Below are positions 34,256 to 42,892 of a DNA stretch of 64,000 nt, in pieces (within the stretch, counting starts at the first letter, position 1; each line of letters opens with the position of its first letter). The notes under the pieces are model-generated. The model worked only from the letters and a program-made list of their open reading frames with translations. It was not told where the DNA came from and made no database searches. Position numbers and translations under genes: made by a program. The stretch is from Gammaproteobacteria bacterium (GTDB taxonomy: Bacteria; Pseudomonadota; Gammaproteobacteria; Pseudomonadales; Halieaceae): assembly GCA_024742415.1 (NCBI GenBank), contig JANSYN010000005.1, forward strand, positions 1 through 64,000, given 5' to 3'.

Positions 34256-35140
34256 CTAGGACTGCAGGGCCTCGAGGATGCTGGAGAAATCACGCTGCCC
34301 GTTGCCCGCCTGCTGGTGGCGCTCGTACAGCTGGCTGGCAAGCTGCCCCAGGGCATTGTCAACGTGGCTGCCCTGGGCGATCTGCTGGGCAAGGCCGAGA
34401 TCCTTGACCATGAGATCGACCATAAAGCCGGGCTTATAGCCGTTACTTGCCGGGGCAGAGTCCATCACGCCCGGGTAGGGGTTATACACTTCCAGCGACC
34501 AGTTGCGCCCGGAACTGGCGAGCATGATCTGTGACAGGACGGCCGGGTCGAGCCCATTGCGCGCGCCCATTTCCAGTGCTTCACAGCTACCGATCATGTG
34601 GATTGCCAGCAACATGTTATTACAGGCTTTGGCCACCTGGCCGGCACCGGCGGGGCCGGCGTGGAAAATATTCCTGCCCATGTCGGCCAGGATCAGTTTG
34701 GCCTTGTCAAACGTGGCCGCATCGCCACCACACATAAAGGCCAGCGTTCCCGCAGCGGCAGCAGCCACGCCGCCGGAAACCGGGGAGTCCATAAAGCCAA
34801 TACCCGCCTCGGCTGCCGCTGCACCCACGCTGCGCGCTGTTTCTGCATCGATGGTGCTGCAATCCAGCACAGTGGTAGTGCTGTCGAGTGCTGCCAACAG
34901 GCCGTCTTCACCCAGGTAGGTTGCCGCCACGTGCTTGCCCGCCGGCAGCATTGAAATCACGTAGTCGACGCCCGCCGCTGCCTGCTGCGCAGACTCCGCC
35001 ACGCGCGCGCCGAGGTCGCGCATGTGCGCGCATGCTTCACTGGACAAATCAAACACGGTGACGGCGTGCCCCGCAGCCAGCAGGTTGCCCGCCATGGGGC
35101 CGCCCATGTTGCCCAGTCCTATAAACGCTACCGTTGCCAT
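34256..35140 (-). CDS. mmsB: 3-hydroxyisobutyrate dehydrogenase
   Basis: A 294-residue beta-hydroxyacid dehydrogenase. It has the N-terminal NAD motif VAFIGLGNMGGPMAGNLLAAGH and the substrate-binding signature MDSPVSGGVAAAAAGTL. The catalytic lysine is in GQVAKACNNMLLAIHM (near residue 168), with ALEMGARNGLD typical of the mmsB subgroup. It oxidises 3-hydroxyisobutyrate to methylmalonate semialdehyde in valine breakdown. It is the last gene of the leftward operon, 22 bases after the hydroxyisobutyryl-CoA hydrolase gene; AGGA precedes the chosen ATG. Confidence 0.92.
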   Translation of the reverse strand: MATVAFIGLGNMGGPMAGNLLAAGHAVTVFDLSSEACAHMRDLGARVAESAQQAAAGVDYVISMLPAGKHVAATYLGEDGLLAALDSTTTVLDCSTIDAETARSVGAAAAEAGIGFMDSPVSGGVAAAAAGTLAFMCGGDAATFDKAKLILADMGRNIFHAGPAGAGQVAKACNNMLLAIHMIGSCEALEMGARNGLDPAVLSQIMLASSGRNWSLEVYNPYPGVMDSAPASNGYKPGFMVDLMVKDLGLAQQIAQGSHVDNALGQLASQLYERHQQAGNGQRDFSSILEALQS

Positions 35141-35162
35141 ACTGTGATTCCTGTGGGCTGTG

Positions 35163-36275
35163 CTACAAATCTGCCAGTGGGTTGGTCGGCCAGGGCGCTG
35201 TGAAAAAACCGTCCAGTACCTCGGCAGGTACATCGCGCGATGTGTTGTACTGCCACTGCGGGTTACGGTCCTTGTCGATCAACAGTGCGCGCACTCCCTC
35301 GGCAAACTCCGGGTGACGCACAATGTTGGTCACCAGCTGGATCTCGGACTGAAAGACTTCCTTGAGGGAATGGTGCCGGTTGTCCACCAGTTGACGATCA
35401 ATCCACAATGCGGCCAGCGCTGAACCGTGCGCGAGGCTTTCACTGGCGCGGGACAGCCACGCATCCTGCGTTTGCACACCGATAATGTTATCGATCACTG
35501 CGTGAATACTGTCGCCATCACACAGGGAATTGATGACAGACAGGTGCGGCTCTACCTGGCCTGCGGGACACGCCTCAGCGCTTTGCCCGGCAAAGGGACG
35601 CAGGACACCTCTTACCAGTGCATGGTTTTCCGCCGTGCGGGTTGACCATGCCTGTGCGAGCAACTGCTCCATCACCCGGGCCTTGTGTTCATGGCTGATA
35701 AAACGGTCAGCGATGCCGCAGTAGATTGCATCCGCGGCGTTGATTGAAGCACCGGTCAATGCCAGAAAACGGCCGGTGCTCCCCGGCATATGGTTCAGAA
35801 ACCAGGTGCCGCCGACGTCAGGAAACAACGCAATGGTTACCTCTGGCATTGCGATTCGTGTCTTTTCGGTGACCACGCGATGTGTGCACCCTGCCATTAC
35901 ACCAAGGCCGCCGCCCATCACGATACCGTGACCCCAGCAGATAATCGGCTTGGGGTAGGTATGCAGCGTATAGTTCATCCGGTACTCGCGGGCAAAAAAG
36001 GCCTCTGCGTACTCGCAGGGTCCACCGGGCGTTTTTACGGCAGAGGCATGCAGTGCCTGCACATCACCGCCGGCGCAAAATGCTTTCTCTCCAGCGCCGT
36101 CGATCACGATGGCGGCCATGCTATCGTCGTTACGCCAATGATCGAGCCGGGCCTGCAACAGATCGACCATTTCCAGCGTTAGTGAGTTGAGTGTTGCCTC
36201 GACACTCAGTGTTGCGTGGCCTATCTTGCCGGATGCGGCAGGCAGCTCTGCAAATATAACGGGGGCGTTTGTCAT
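35163..36275 (-). CDS. 3-hydroxyisobutyryl-CoA hydrolase (HIBCH-type)
   Basis: A 370-residue crotonase-superfamily member. It has the long-form HIBCH pattern: KAFCAGGDVQALH, ICWGHGIVMGGGLGVMAGCTHRVV and MPEVTIALFPDVGGTWFLNHMPG, with an extended C-terminal domain. This architecture hydrolyses 3-hydroxyisobutyryl-CoA in valine catabolism. It lies between the enoyl-CoA hydratase and mmsB genes, which supply its substrate and use its product. Start ATG has GAGG before it, ten bases from the previous gene. Confidence 0.9.
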   Translation of the reverse strand: MTNAPVIFAELPAASGKIGHATLSVEATLNSLTLEMVDLLQARLDHWRNDDSMAAIVIDGAGEKAFCAGGDVQALHASAVKTPGGPCEYAEAFFAREYRMNYTLHTYPKPIICWGHGIVMGGGLGVMAGCTHRVVTEKTRIAMPEVTIALFPDVGGTWFLNHMPGSTGRFLALTGASINAADAIYCGIADRFISHEHKARVMEQLLAQAWSTRTAENHALVRGVLRPFAGQSAEACPAGQVEPHLSVINSLCDGDSIHAVIDNIIGVQTQDAWLSRASESLAHGSALAALWIDRQLVDNRHHSLKEVFQSEIQLVTNIVRHPEFAEGVRALLIDKDRNPQWQYNTSRDVPAEVLDGFFTAPWPTNPLADL

Positions 36276-36284
36276 GCAGTATCC

Positions 36285-37073
36285 TCAGGCGTTTTTCCAT
36301 TCGGGTTTGCGCTTTTCGAGGAAGGCGTTAACGCCCTCACGCTGGTCCTGGGTGGAAAACAGTTCCACAAAACGATCACGCTCACCCTGCAGGCCCTGGC
36401 TGATCGCACTATTGCGTGCGGTATGAATCAGATCCTTACACAGGCGCACCGACGTGGGGCTCTGTTGCCCTACTTGTTCTGCCAGTGCAAGCGCGCGCTC
36501 CAGGGCCTGCCCCGTTGGCACGGTCTCTTCGACCAGGCCTATGCGCTCTGCAGTGGCCGCATCCAGGCGCTCACCACAGAGAATCACACGCTTGGCCCAA
36601 CCTTCGCCCACCAGCCACGACAGGCGCTGGGTGCCGCCCGCGCAGGGTAGCAAACCCACCTTCGCTTCGGGCAGGGCCATCTGGGCCTGTTCCTCAGCAA
36701 TGCGAATGTCACAGGCCAGCGCCACTTCCAGGCCACCGCCCATCGCAAAGCCATTGATCGCCGCGATCGATACGCCGCTAAAATCCGCCAGTGCCTCAAA
36801 ACCCTCACCAAAGAACCGCGCCATTTCTTCAGCGGTTTTTGGGTCGCCGTCAGCAAACAGCTTGAGGTCGGCACCGGCGGAGAAAAACTTGTCGCCAGCG
36901 CCGGTGATGACCAGCGCGTAGATGGATTTGTCCGCATTAAGTTTTTCGATGACGTCGCGCAGTGCCGGCAGGCTTTCTACGTCCCAGGTGTTGGCGGCCG
37001 GGTTGTCCATGGTCAGCAATGCCACATTGCCCCTGATCTCAACCTTTAGCTTGTCCGATGTGCTTATGCTCAC
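36285..37073 (-). CDS. Enoyl-CoA hydratase
   Basis: A 262-residue crotonase-fold enzyme. It has DKFFSAGADLKLFADG near residue 60, INGFAMGGGLEVALACDIRIA near residue 108 and LPEAKVGLLPCAGGTQRLSWLVG near residue 133. Both hydratase glutamates are likely present in the LEVA and PEAK segments. In this operon it would hydrate methacrylyl-CoA. The start is a GTG overlapping the acyl-CoA dehydrogenase stop (GTGA), so the two are translationally coupled. Confidence 0.9.
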   Translation of the reverse strand: MSISTSDKLKVEIRGNVALLTMDNPAANTWDVESLPALRDVIEKLNADKSIYALVITGAGDKFFSAGADLKLFADGDPKTAEEMARFFGEGFEALADFSGVSIAAINGFAMGGGLEVALACDIRIAEEQAQMALPEAKVGLLPCAGGTQRLSWLVGEGWAKRVILCGERLDAATAERIGLVEETVPTGQALERALALAEQVGQQSPTSVRLCKDLIHTARNSAISQGLQGERDRFVELFSTQDQREGVNAFLEKRKPEWKNA

Positions 37074-38230
37074 TTGATGACCTCCAATGCGCCTTCCATT
37101 AACAATTTGCGCGATACGATAACGCGCATGATCTCGTTGGTGCCTTCCAGTATCTGATGCACGCGGGTATCGCGCACATGTCGCTCCATGGGATATTCGC
37201 GAATATAACCATAACCCCCAAACAGCTGCAGTGCATCGTTACAGACTTCAAAGCCGACATCCGTGGCAAAACGTTTGGCCATTGCGCAATAGGTAGTGGC
37301 CTGAGGATCTTTGGTGTCGAGCTTGTAGGCGGCCAGGCGCACCATTTGTCGGGCCGCTACCAGCGAGGTCAGCATGTCGGCGAGCTTGAACTGGGTCGCC
37401 TGAAAGTCGGCAATGGCAGTGTCGAACTGGCGCCGCTCCTGAACATAGGCCGTGGCCTCTTCCAGCGCCTTTTGCGCGGTGCCGATGCTACAGGTTGCAA
37501 TATTGATGCGGCCACCGTCCAGGCCCTCCATCGTAATGGCGAAACCCTGCCCTTCGTCACCCAACCGGTTACTCACGGGCACGCGCACATTGTCGAAGGC
37601 GATCGCGCGGGTTGGCTGGGCATTCCAGCCCATTTTTTCTTCTTTTTTGCCATAGGTGATGCCAGGCGCATCGCCGGGCACCAATACCGTGCTGATCCCC
37701 CGCGCGCCCTCGCCGCCGGTGCGCAGCATCACCACCAGTGCGTCGGTATCACCGGCACCGGAAATAAACGCTTTGCTGCCATTGATGATGTAGTCGTCTC
37801 CCTCCCGGGTTGCGGTCGTACGCAATGACGCTGCATCGGAACCGGAACCTGGCTCGGTCAGACAATAAGAGGCAAGCTTCTGCCCCGTCACCAACTCTGG
37901 GCACCACTGCTCAACCAGGCTGGGGCTTCCGTATTTGCCCACCATGTAGGTGGCCATGTTGTGAATGGTGACGAAGGCCGCTGTTGCGGTGCAGCCCCTG
38001 GCAAGTTCCTCGACGATCACACTGGCATCCCGGCGACTCATGCCCAGGCCACCGGCGGACTCCGGCGTGTACATGCCCATAAAACCCAGCTCACCGGCTG
38101 CACGCAATGCATCCTTGGCGAATATCGCGTCGGCATCCCACGCCGCCGCGTGGGGCGCCAGTGCACCGTCGGCAAAGGCACGCGCGCTCGCCGCAAACGC
38201 CTGCTGATCTTCTGACAATGAAAAATCCAT
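37070..38230 (-). CDS. Acyl-CoA dehydrogenase, isobutyryl-CoA type
   Basis: A 386-residue flavin dehydrogenase. It has the typical SLSEDQQAFAASARAFAD start, the FAD-contact motif CLTEPGSGSDAAS near residue 128, and QFGGYGYIREYPMERHVRD-type (here LQLFGGYGYI) sequence near residue 330. The catalytic Glu is in QILEGTNEIMR near residue 365. The overall pattern and context match isobutyryl-CoA dehydrogenase (ACAD8-like). It oxidises isobutyryl-CoA to methacrylyl-CoA and passes electrons to ETF. The gene overlaps the hydratase by 4 bases and follows the aldehyde dehydrogenase by 12. Confidence 0.9.
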   Translation of the reverse strand: MDFSLSEDQQAFAASARAFADGALAPHAAAWDADAIFAKDALRAAGELGFMGMYTPESAGGLGMSRRDASVIVEELARGCTATAAFVTIHNMATYMVGKYGSPSLVEQWCPELVTGQKLASYCLTEPGSGSDAASLRTTATREGDDYIINGSKAFISGAGDTDALVVMLRTGGEGARGISTVLVPGDAPGITYGKKEEKMGWNAQPTRAIAFDNVRVPVSNRLGDEGQGFAITMEGLDGGRINIATCSIGTAQKALEEATAYVQERRQFDTAIADFQATQFKLADMLTSLVAARQMVRLAAYKLDTKDPQATTYCAMAKRFATDVGFEVCNDALQLFGGYGYIREYPMERHVRDTRVHQILEGTNEIMRVIVSRKLLMEGALEVIK

Positions 38231-38242
38231 AAGAGGCTCTTA

Positions 38243-39676
38243 TCAGCTCGCTGCAGGCAGCTTGTGAATAACGCGGGCAAACAGCTCCTCGTCCGGCGGT
38301 ATCACCTTGGTTTGCGCCAAGGGCTTTGACACCCAGGTCTCGTTGATGAGGTCGCGCCACGTAATGTTGTGGTTAATGCTGTTGCCGCCCCAGGAGCCAC
38401 AGCCCAGCGAGAAGGTCTGGCGCATGCCGTTCCACAGGTTGCCGCTGTTGGAAGCCGCCTGCGGCTGGTTGACCATGACGCGCGATGTGCGGGTGCCCTC
38501 GGCAAGCTTCATGATGTTGTCGTCGTTGTACGAGTAAATACCGCAACTATGGCCCTGGCCCTGGTATGCCTGGATGGTGTTGGTCAGTGCAATGGCCTCG
38601 TCGATGTCCTGCACGCGGTACAGCGCCATGGTGACCGTCAGCTTTTCACCCGAAAACGGGTGCTCCGCGCCCGCGCCCGTTTCCGGGATGATCAAAAACT
38701 GCTTGCCCTCGGGCACGTCAAATCCGGCCTGGCCGGCAATCACCGCCGCCGGTTGTGCAACAATCCGGGCGTTGATGGCGCCGTCTTTCCACAGCACCGC
38801 CTGCAGCTGTGATTTCTCCTGTGGGCTGATCACGTAGCCGCCCTCAGCTTGCAGCTTTTCCAGAAACGCGTCGTAAACGGCGTCAAAAACCAATACGGAA
38901 TTATCTGAAGAACACGACGCGGCCAGATCAAGCGTCTTGGAGATACGGATTTTCTCTGCGGCTTCGTCGAGATCGGCTGAGTCGTCCACCGTGATGACGG
39001 CATTTCCTACGCCCACGCCCAGCGCCGGCGTGCCGGATGAGTAGGCGGCTTTCACCATGGCACCACCCCCGGTGGCCAGTATGCGATCGCACTGGCGCAT
39101 CAGCTCGTTGGTTTTCTCCAGGCTGGGCACATCGATACTCTGGACGAGGTCAGCCGGACCACCCAGCGCTACGATGGCCTCGCGCATGTAGTCACAAATT
39201 TTCTTGTTGGTCAGTTTTGCGCGCGGATGTGGCGCGATAATAATGGCGTTGCGGCCCTTGACTGCAGAAATGGACTTGATAACCGGGGTAGCTTCCGGAT
39301 TGGTGGAAGGCGACAGGGCACCCACGACGCCCACCGGCTTGGCGATTTTCACGATGTTGCGTTCATGGTCTTCTTCGATAACACCCACTGATTTGTCGTC
39401 GATGATATCCATCAGTGTGGCGCGCGTCTTGCGATGGATCTTTAAATACTTGCCCTCGTAGTTGCCCAGCTGCGTCTCTTGCACGGTGAAACGGGCGATC
39501 TCCTCGGAACGCCCTTCCTGCGCCACGGCCCACACCATACCGGTAATCAACTCATCGACCTGCGCCTGGGTGTAGTCGGCAATTTGCGCCTGCGCGGCCC
39601 TGGCGCGCGCCATCATCGCGCTGATTTCCTGGCGCGCTGCAATCAATTCAGGGGTGTCTTGCGGTTGCTGTTCCAT
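38243..39676 (-). CDS. CoA-acylating aldehyde dehydrogenase, SauS/AdhE-N-like
   Basis: A 477-residue aldehyde dehydrogenase of the CoA-acylating group. Features are GVVGALSPSTNPEATPVIKS near residue 120 and AVKGRNAIIIAPHPRAKLT, and the nucleophile in LAASCSSDNSVLVFD. WGGNSINHNITWRDL comes near the end. This is the pattern of AdhE N-terminal domains and sulfoacetaldehyde dehydrogenase (SauS). It differs from the CMALS-type Cys motif of methylmalonate-semialdehyde dehydrogenase MmsA, yet it occupies the position of mmsA at the head of a valine operon. It may be a substitute that forms the propanoyl-CoA end product, or act on another aldehyde. ATG at 39676 is preferred, with GGAGAG seven bases upstream; a longer frame starts at 39703. 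Confidence 0.85.
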   Translation of the reverse strand: MEQQPQDTPELIAARQEISAMMARARAAQAQIADYTQAQVDELITGMVWAVAQEGRSEEIARFTVQETQLGNYEGKYLKIHRKTRATLMDIIDDKSVGVIEEDHERNIVKIAKPVGVVGALSPSTNPEATPVIKSISAVKGRNAIIIAPHPRAKLTNKKICDYMREAIVALGGPADLVQSIDVPSLEKTNELMRQCDRILATGGGAMVKAAYSSGTPALGVGVGNAVITVDDSADLDEAAEKIRISKTLDLAASCSSDNSVLVFDAVYDAFLEKLQAEGGYVISPQEKSQLQAVLWKDGAINARIVAQPAAVIAGQAGFDVPEGKQFLIIPETGAGAEHPFSGEKLTVTMALYRVQDIDEAIALTNTIQAYQGQGHSCGIYSYNDDNIMKLAEGTRTSRVMVNQPQAASNSGNLWNGMRQTFSLGCGSWGGNSINHNITWRDLINETWVSKPLAQTKVIPPDEELFARVIHKLPAAS

Positions 39677-39826
39677 GGTGATGCTCTCCGAGTTTGTGGC
39701 CATCGGTGGCTAATTATCATCGCTGCGCTGCTGGGCGCATTGCTGTTCAACCCTGCCGGCGACAGCACAATCGAGCGCGCTACAGAGTAGCTGCGCCCAG
39801 CAGGCGCTCCAAGGGAGGAAGTTGCG

Positions 39827-39845
39827 CAATATATGGACTATATTG
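39827..39845. promoter_or_regulatory. Inverted repeat between the aldehyde dehydrogenase operon and AraC gene
   Basis: CAATATA-TGGAC-TATATTG is a perfect inverted repeat with 7-bp arms and 5-base spacer in the divergent intergenic region. It lies about 150 bases from the operon start and 45 bases from the preferred AraC start. It overlaps an upstream in-frame ATG, which argues that this ATG is not used. It is a good candidate for regulator binding. Confidence 0.55.
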
Positions 39846-39889
39846 TTGACATAAACACAGCCGCCAACCGCCCGGAGAAGCACCGATTC

Positions 39890-40774
39890 ATGAGCGCACC
39901 GTCAAAATGGCCACTGCCGGAAAACGGCATCCGCTTTCTCACGCCAACGTTCATGCTTAACGAACTTGCGCGACACCCGCTCACACGTGAGTGCTACCCC
40001 ACCGCCATGGGCTATTACCCACAAGCCAGCGAACATCGCATGGAACGCCAACGCCATGATGACAACCTGTTGATTTATTGCGTTAAAGGTAAGGCCAGTG
40101 CGGAGGTCGGCGGCTGGTCGGGCACCGTGGAAGAGGGCGACCTGCTGCTCATTCCCCAGGGGCTTGCGCACCGCTATGCCGCCGACGACCAGCAGCCATG
40201 GTCAATCTATTGGGTACACTACCAGGGCAGCGCAACGGCGACCTTCAATCACTACCTGGGCTTGCAGGGTGCATCGCGACCGGTAAAACGGTTGGGCCAG
40301 TCGCCACAGCTGGTGGGCCGATTTCGCGAGCTGCTGACAGTGCATCGCACGGGGTACAGCACGCGTGCGTTCATCAATGCGTCCAACCTGCTGCGGCAGA
40401 TGCTCACCCAGATTGCACTGGACATGCGCGCCGCACAAGGCAGAAACCAGCGCGGGTTTGACCTGGAAGCGGTACAGAGCTACATGCTGGAGAATCTCGA
40501 CCGCCAGCTTGACCTGGACACGCTGGCAGCGACCGCCAAGCTCTCCAAGTATCACTTCAGCGGGAAATACAAGGCGCTCACCGGGTATTCACCCATCAAG
40601 CACTTTTTGAACATGAAAATGGAGCATGCCTGCCACCTGCTCGACACCAGCGAACTCAGCGTCAAGGGGGTTGCCACGGCGCTCGGCTATGAAGACCAGC
40701 TCTACTTCTCGCGCCAGTTCAGCAAAACCGTGGGGGTATCACCCCGCGCCTACCGCCGATCCGTCCGACACTGA
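39890..40774 (+). CDS. AraC-family regulator, MmsR-like position
   Basis: A 294-residue protein with an N-terminal AraC-type cupin (sensor) domain (LIYCVKGKASAEVGGWSGTVEEGDLLLIPQG) and a C-terminal double helix-turn-helix. In the latter, LDTLAATAKLSKYHFSGKYKALTGYSPIKHF and KGVATALGYEDQLYFSRQFSKTVGVSPRAYR are the two signatures. It is divergent from the valine-type operon, as MmsR is from mmsAB in Pseudomonas, so it probably activates that operon in response to a branched-chain intermediate. The ATG at 39890 has GGAGAAG before it; an upstream ATG at 39833 falls inside the inverted repeat. The 3' end overlaps the convergent LysR gene by 36 bases. Confidence 0.88.
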   Translation: MSAPSKWPLPENGIRFLTPTFMLNELARHPLTRECYPTAMGYYPQASEHRMERQRHDDNLLIYCVKGKASAEVGGWSGTVEEGDLLLIPQGLAHRYAADDQQPWSIYWVHYQGSATATFNHYLGLQGASRPVKRLGQSPQLVGRFRELLTVHRTGYSTRAFINASNLLRQMLTQIALDMRAAQGRNQRGFDLEAVQSYMLENLDRQLDLDTLAATAKLSKYHFSGKYKALTGYSPIKHFLNMKMEHACHLLDTSELSVKGVATALGYEDQLYFSRQFSKTVGVSPRAYRRSVRH

Positions 40775-41755
40775 CGATTTCGGCGGCGCATCGGCCTTCA
40801 CCAGCTCCGGCGAGCTGGACAGGTGTTTCATCAGCATGGCGCGCATCCATTGGTGTGGTGCACTGCGGGAGGTTCGAGTGTGCCGCATCAGTGACATCTT
40901 GCCGCGGTTACCGCTGTGGGTGTTACGAATCATGCGCTTGAGCTCGGCGGGCATCTCATGCCCGAGAATACGCTCCCGGTAGAGTCCGCCCTCCTGGAAT
41001 CCAGCGTTGGCCACCAGCAGCGAATCGGTGCGGGTGAGCACACCCACCGCCGAGGAAAACTGCGTGGTTTCCAGCACGATGCTGCGGTGCACGCCATACT
41101 GGCCCAGCACATCGTCCACCATGCTGGTGTTCTCACGGGTAAGGCCGGGCAGATACAGCCGCAGGTGCGGATAATCCAGGAAGTCCTGCAGCGTCATTTC
41201 CTTGTCAGCCAGCGGATGGCCGATACGCATGTAACAGCGCGGGGCTATCGCCGCGATCGGTTCGGCGAGAATGTCGCGCTCGGTCTCCAGGGCCACGAAC
41301 GCGGCAAAATCGGCCTCGCCCTTTTTCAGTTGATCCTGAAAATCCGGCGGTACTTCCGCCATGATGATCTGCACATTCGGCGCGACCTGCGCCAGTTCTG
41401 CCATCAAGCTGGGCAAAAGCGATTCACACAGGATCGGCGGCATCAGCAGCTTGAAGCTGCCGGCGTAGGTATCGGGACTGAATTCGACATCGCCCAGCAC
41501 ATGTTCCACCGTCTCGAGCAGGCCCGGCAGTTCATTGCCCAGTTCCTCGGCACGGGGCGTGGGCACCAGGCCGTGTGCGGTCCGCGTGAACAGTTCGTCC
41601 TCGAAAGAGTCGCGCAACTTCTGTAGCGTCTTGCTCAGGGCGGGCTGCGACACAGACAGACGCTCCGCTGCACGCGTAACATTGCGCTCTTCCAGGAGGA
41701 TCTGGAGCGCCACCAGCAGGTTGAGGTCTGTTCGTATCAGTTTTCTGGAGATCAT
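40739..41755 (-). CDS. LysR-family transcriptional regulator
   Basis: A 338-residue protein with a typical LysR N-terminal helix-turn-helix (LNLLVALQILLEERNVTRAAERLSVSQPALSKTLQKLRD, residues 11-49). A periplasmic-binding-protein-like effector domain (LMPPILCESLLPSLMAELAQVAP...) follows. The last 60 residues (about 280-338) are low in hydrophobicity and unusual, with RTSRSAPHQW and a Ser/Pro-rich end. They overlap the AraC coding region on the other strand, so the tail may be an extension caused by loss of an earlier stop. The target is unknown; an aromatic or carboxylate effector would be usual for the group. Confidence 0.85.
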   Translation of the reverse strand: MISRKLIRTDLNLLVALQILLEERNVTRAAERLSVSQPALSKTLQKLRDSFEDELFTRTAHGLVPTPRAEELGNELPGLLETVEHVLGDVEFSPDTYAGSFKLLMPPILCESLLPSLMAELAQVAPNVQIIMAEVPPDFQDQLKKGEADFAAFVALETERDILAEPIAAIAPRCYMRIGHPLADKEMTLQDFLDYPHLRLYLPGLTRENTSMVDDVLGQYGVHRSIVLETTQFSSAVGVLTRTDSLLVANAGFQEGGLYRERILGHEMPAELKRMIRNTHSGNRGKMSLMRHTRTSRSAPHQWMRAMLMKHLSSSPELVKADAPPKSSVSDGSAVGAG

Positions 41756-42018
41756 CCGTCCACCTAGAAATAACTTATGGTTATGTTCAAAATGCTAACA
41801 AAGAGTAACTGTCAAATCACCGGGCAAAATTACAGGTAATATTACCCGCTGGCGCGCCAGAGCTGGCCTCTGGACGACCGCACAGCACAGGCATAACCGG
41901 GCAAGCGCCATCGTCCGCTCCACACCAGGGACGCACCTGGCATGTCGCAGAGCTGGCGATGCCCTGCTACCATGCGCTGAACGACCGGGTTACACCCCCA
42001 ACACTATCGAGGGATCAC

Positions 42019-42630
42019 ATGGGCATTCGAACACTTGCTGCCAGGCTTCTCAGGAGCGCCATTGCGGTATCGGCATTGGCAGCTACCCTGACCGCCTGCT
42101 CCGGTGTCGAGATACAGACCGACTCCGTGGATGCTTTCGCCAGTCACGGCTACCAGTACTACAAGTGGCGCACCGCACCCCTGCCCGCCACGCGGCATAC
42201 CTCGGATCCGACGTATGCACTGGACCCGGTCATGCGCAAGGAAGTGAATCGTATCCTGCAGGAAAAGGGCTATGTGCTCGACCCGGAAAGAGCCCAGTTC
42301 AGTGTGGACTACCTGTTCGCCACCGGCTTGCGAGATGGCGCAAGCCCTGAACAGGCCAGCAACATTTCGCCCATCCCCAGCGCCACGATGAACCGCCAGG
42401 TCGACCAGGCCAGTGTGGACAACGCGATCGCGCTTGGCGGCGTGAAAGAGACCAACAATATCGTGCTGCAGTTCAACGACAGCGCCAGAAAAAGCGTTGT
42501 ATGGAGGGCGATGCTCACCAATATCGTAGAGGACGCCAATCGCAGCGAGAAGCAGCAGGACATCGACAGCAAGCTACAAAACAACCTGGCGCGCGCCATG
42601 AAAGACCTGCCCGCAGCGGGCTCGCGCTAG
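42019..42630 (+). CDS. DUF4136-family lipoprotein
   Basis: A 203-residue protein with a lipoprotein signal (AATLTACSG, Cys at about residue 29). YKWRTAPLPATR near residue 50 and the segment VNRILQEKGYVLDPERAQFSVDYLFATG are typical of DUF4136, exported lipoproteins of unknown function with a small alpha/beta domain. GAGGG lies five bases before the ATG; an upstream in-frame ATG at 41959 lacks such a site and would bury the signal. The gene is monocistronic and followed by repeat-rich DNA. Confidence 0.8.
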   Translation: MGIRTLAARLLRSAIAVSALAATLTACSGVEIQTDSVDAFASHGYQYYKWRTAPLPATRHTSDPTYALDPVMRKEVNRILQEKGYVLDPERAQFSVDYLFATGLRDGASPEQASNISPIPSATMNRQVDQASVDNAIALGGVKETNNIVLQFNDSARKSVVWRAMLTNIVEDANRSEKQQDIDSKLQNNLARAMKDLPAAGSR

Positions 42631-42680
42631 TGCATCGAGACCACCGCAGGGGCAGCCGTCTGACCGTATAGGGCTTCACG

Positions 42681-42704
42681 AGAGTCGTTCGAAGAGTCGT
42701 TCGA
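42681..42704 (+). repeat. 12-bp direct tandem duplication
   Basis: AGAGTCGTTCGA occurs twice back to back, 51 bases after the DUF4136 stop, followed by GAGAGGG. It is non-coding. Confidence 0.85.
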
Positions 42705-42777
42705 GAGGGTGCTTCTCAACCAGGCTTTGAGGCCAGCCCTGTTAACTGACCTGCACAACTGATCCCTGGAACCGGTC

Positions 42778-42855
42778 TTTACAATCTGCCTCTACAAGCA
42801 GTCTCTACAGCCAGCCTCTACACTCAATTACACTCAATCGCTACCGCCAGCCTTT
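42778..42855 (+). repeat. Degenerate ~13-bp tandem array
   Basis: Successive units read TTTACAATCTGCC, TCTACAAGCAGTC, TCTACAGCCAGCC, TCTACACTCAAT, TACACTCAATCGC, TACCGCCAGCCT and TTACAGCCACTGC. The C-TACA core recurs about every 12-13 bases. No internal dyad like that of the 14.3-kb array is obvious. It ends about 40 bases before the leftward dehydrogenase stop. Confidence 0.65.
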
Positions 42856-42892
42856 ACAGCCACTGCCAAAAACACGACTGCGACCCGGGGCT

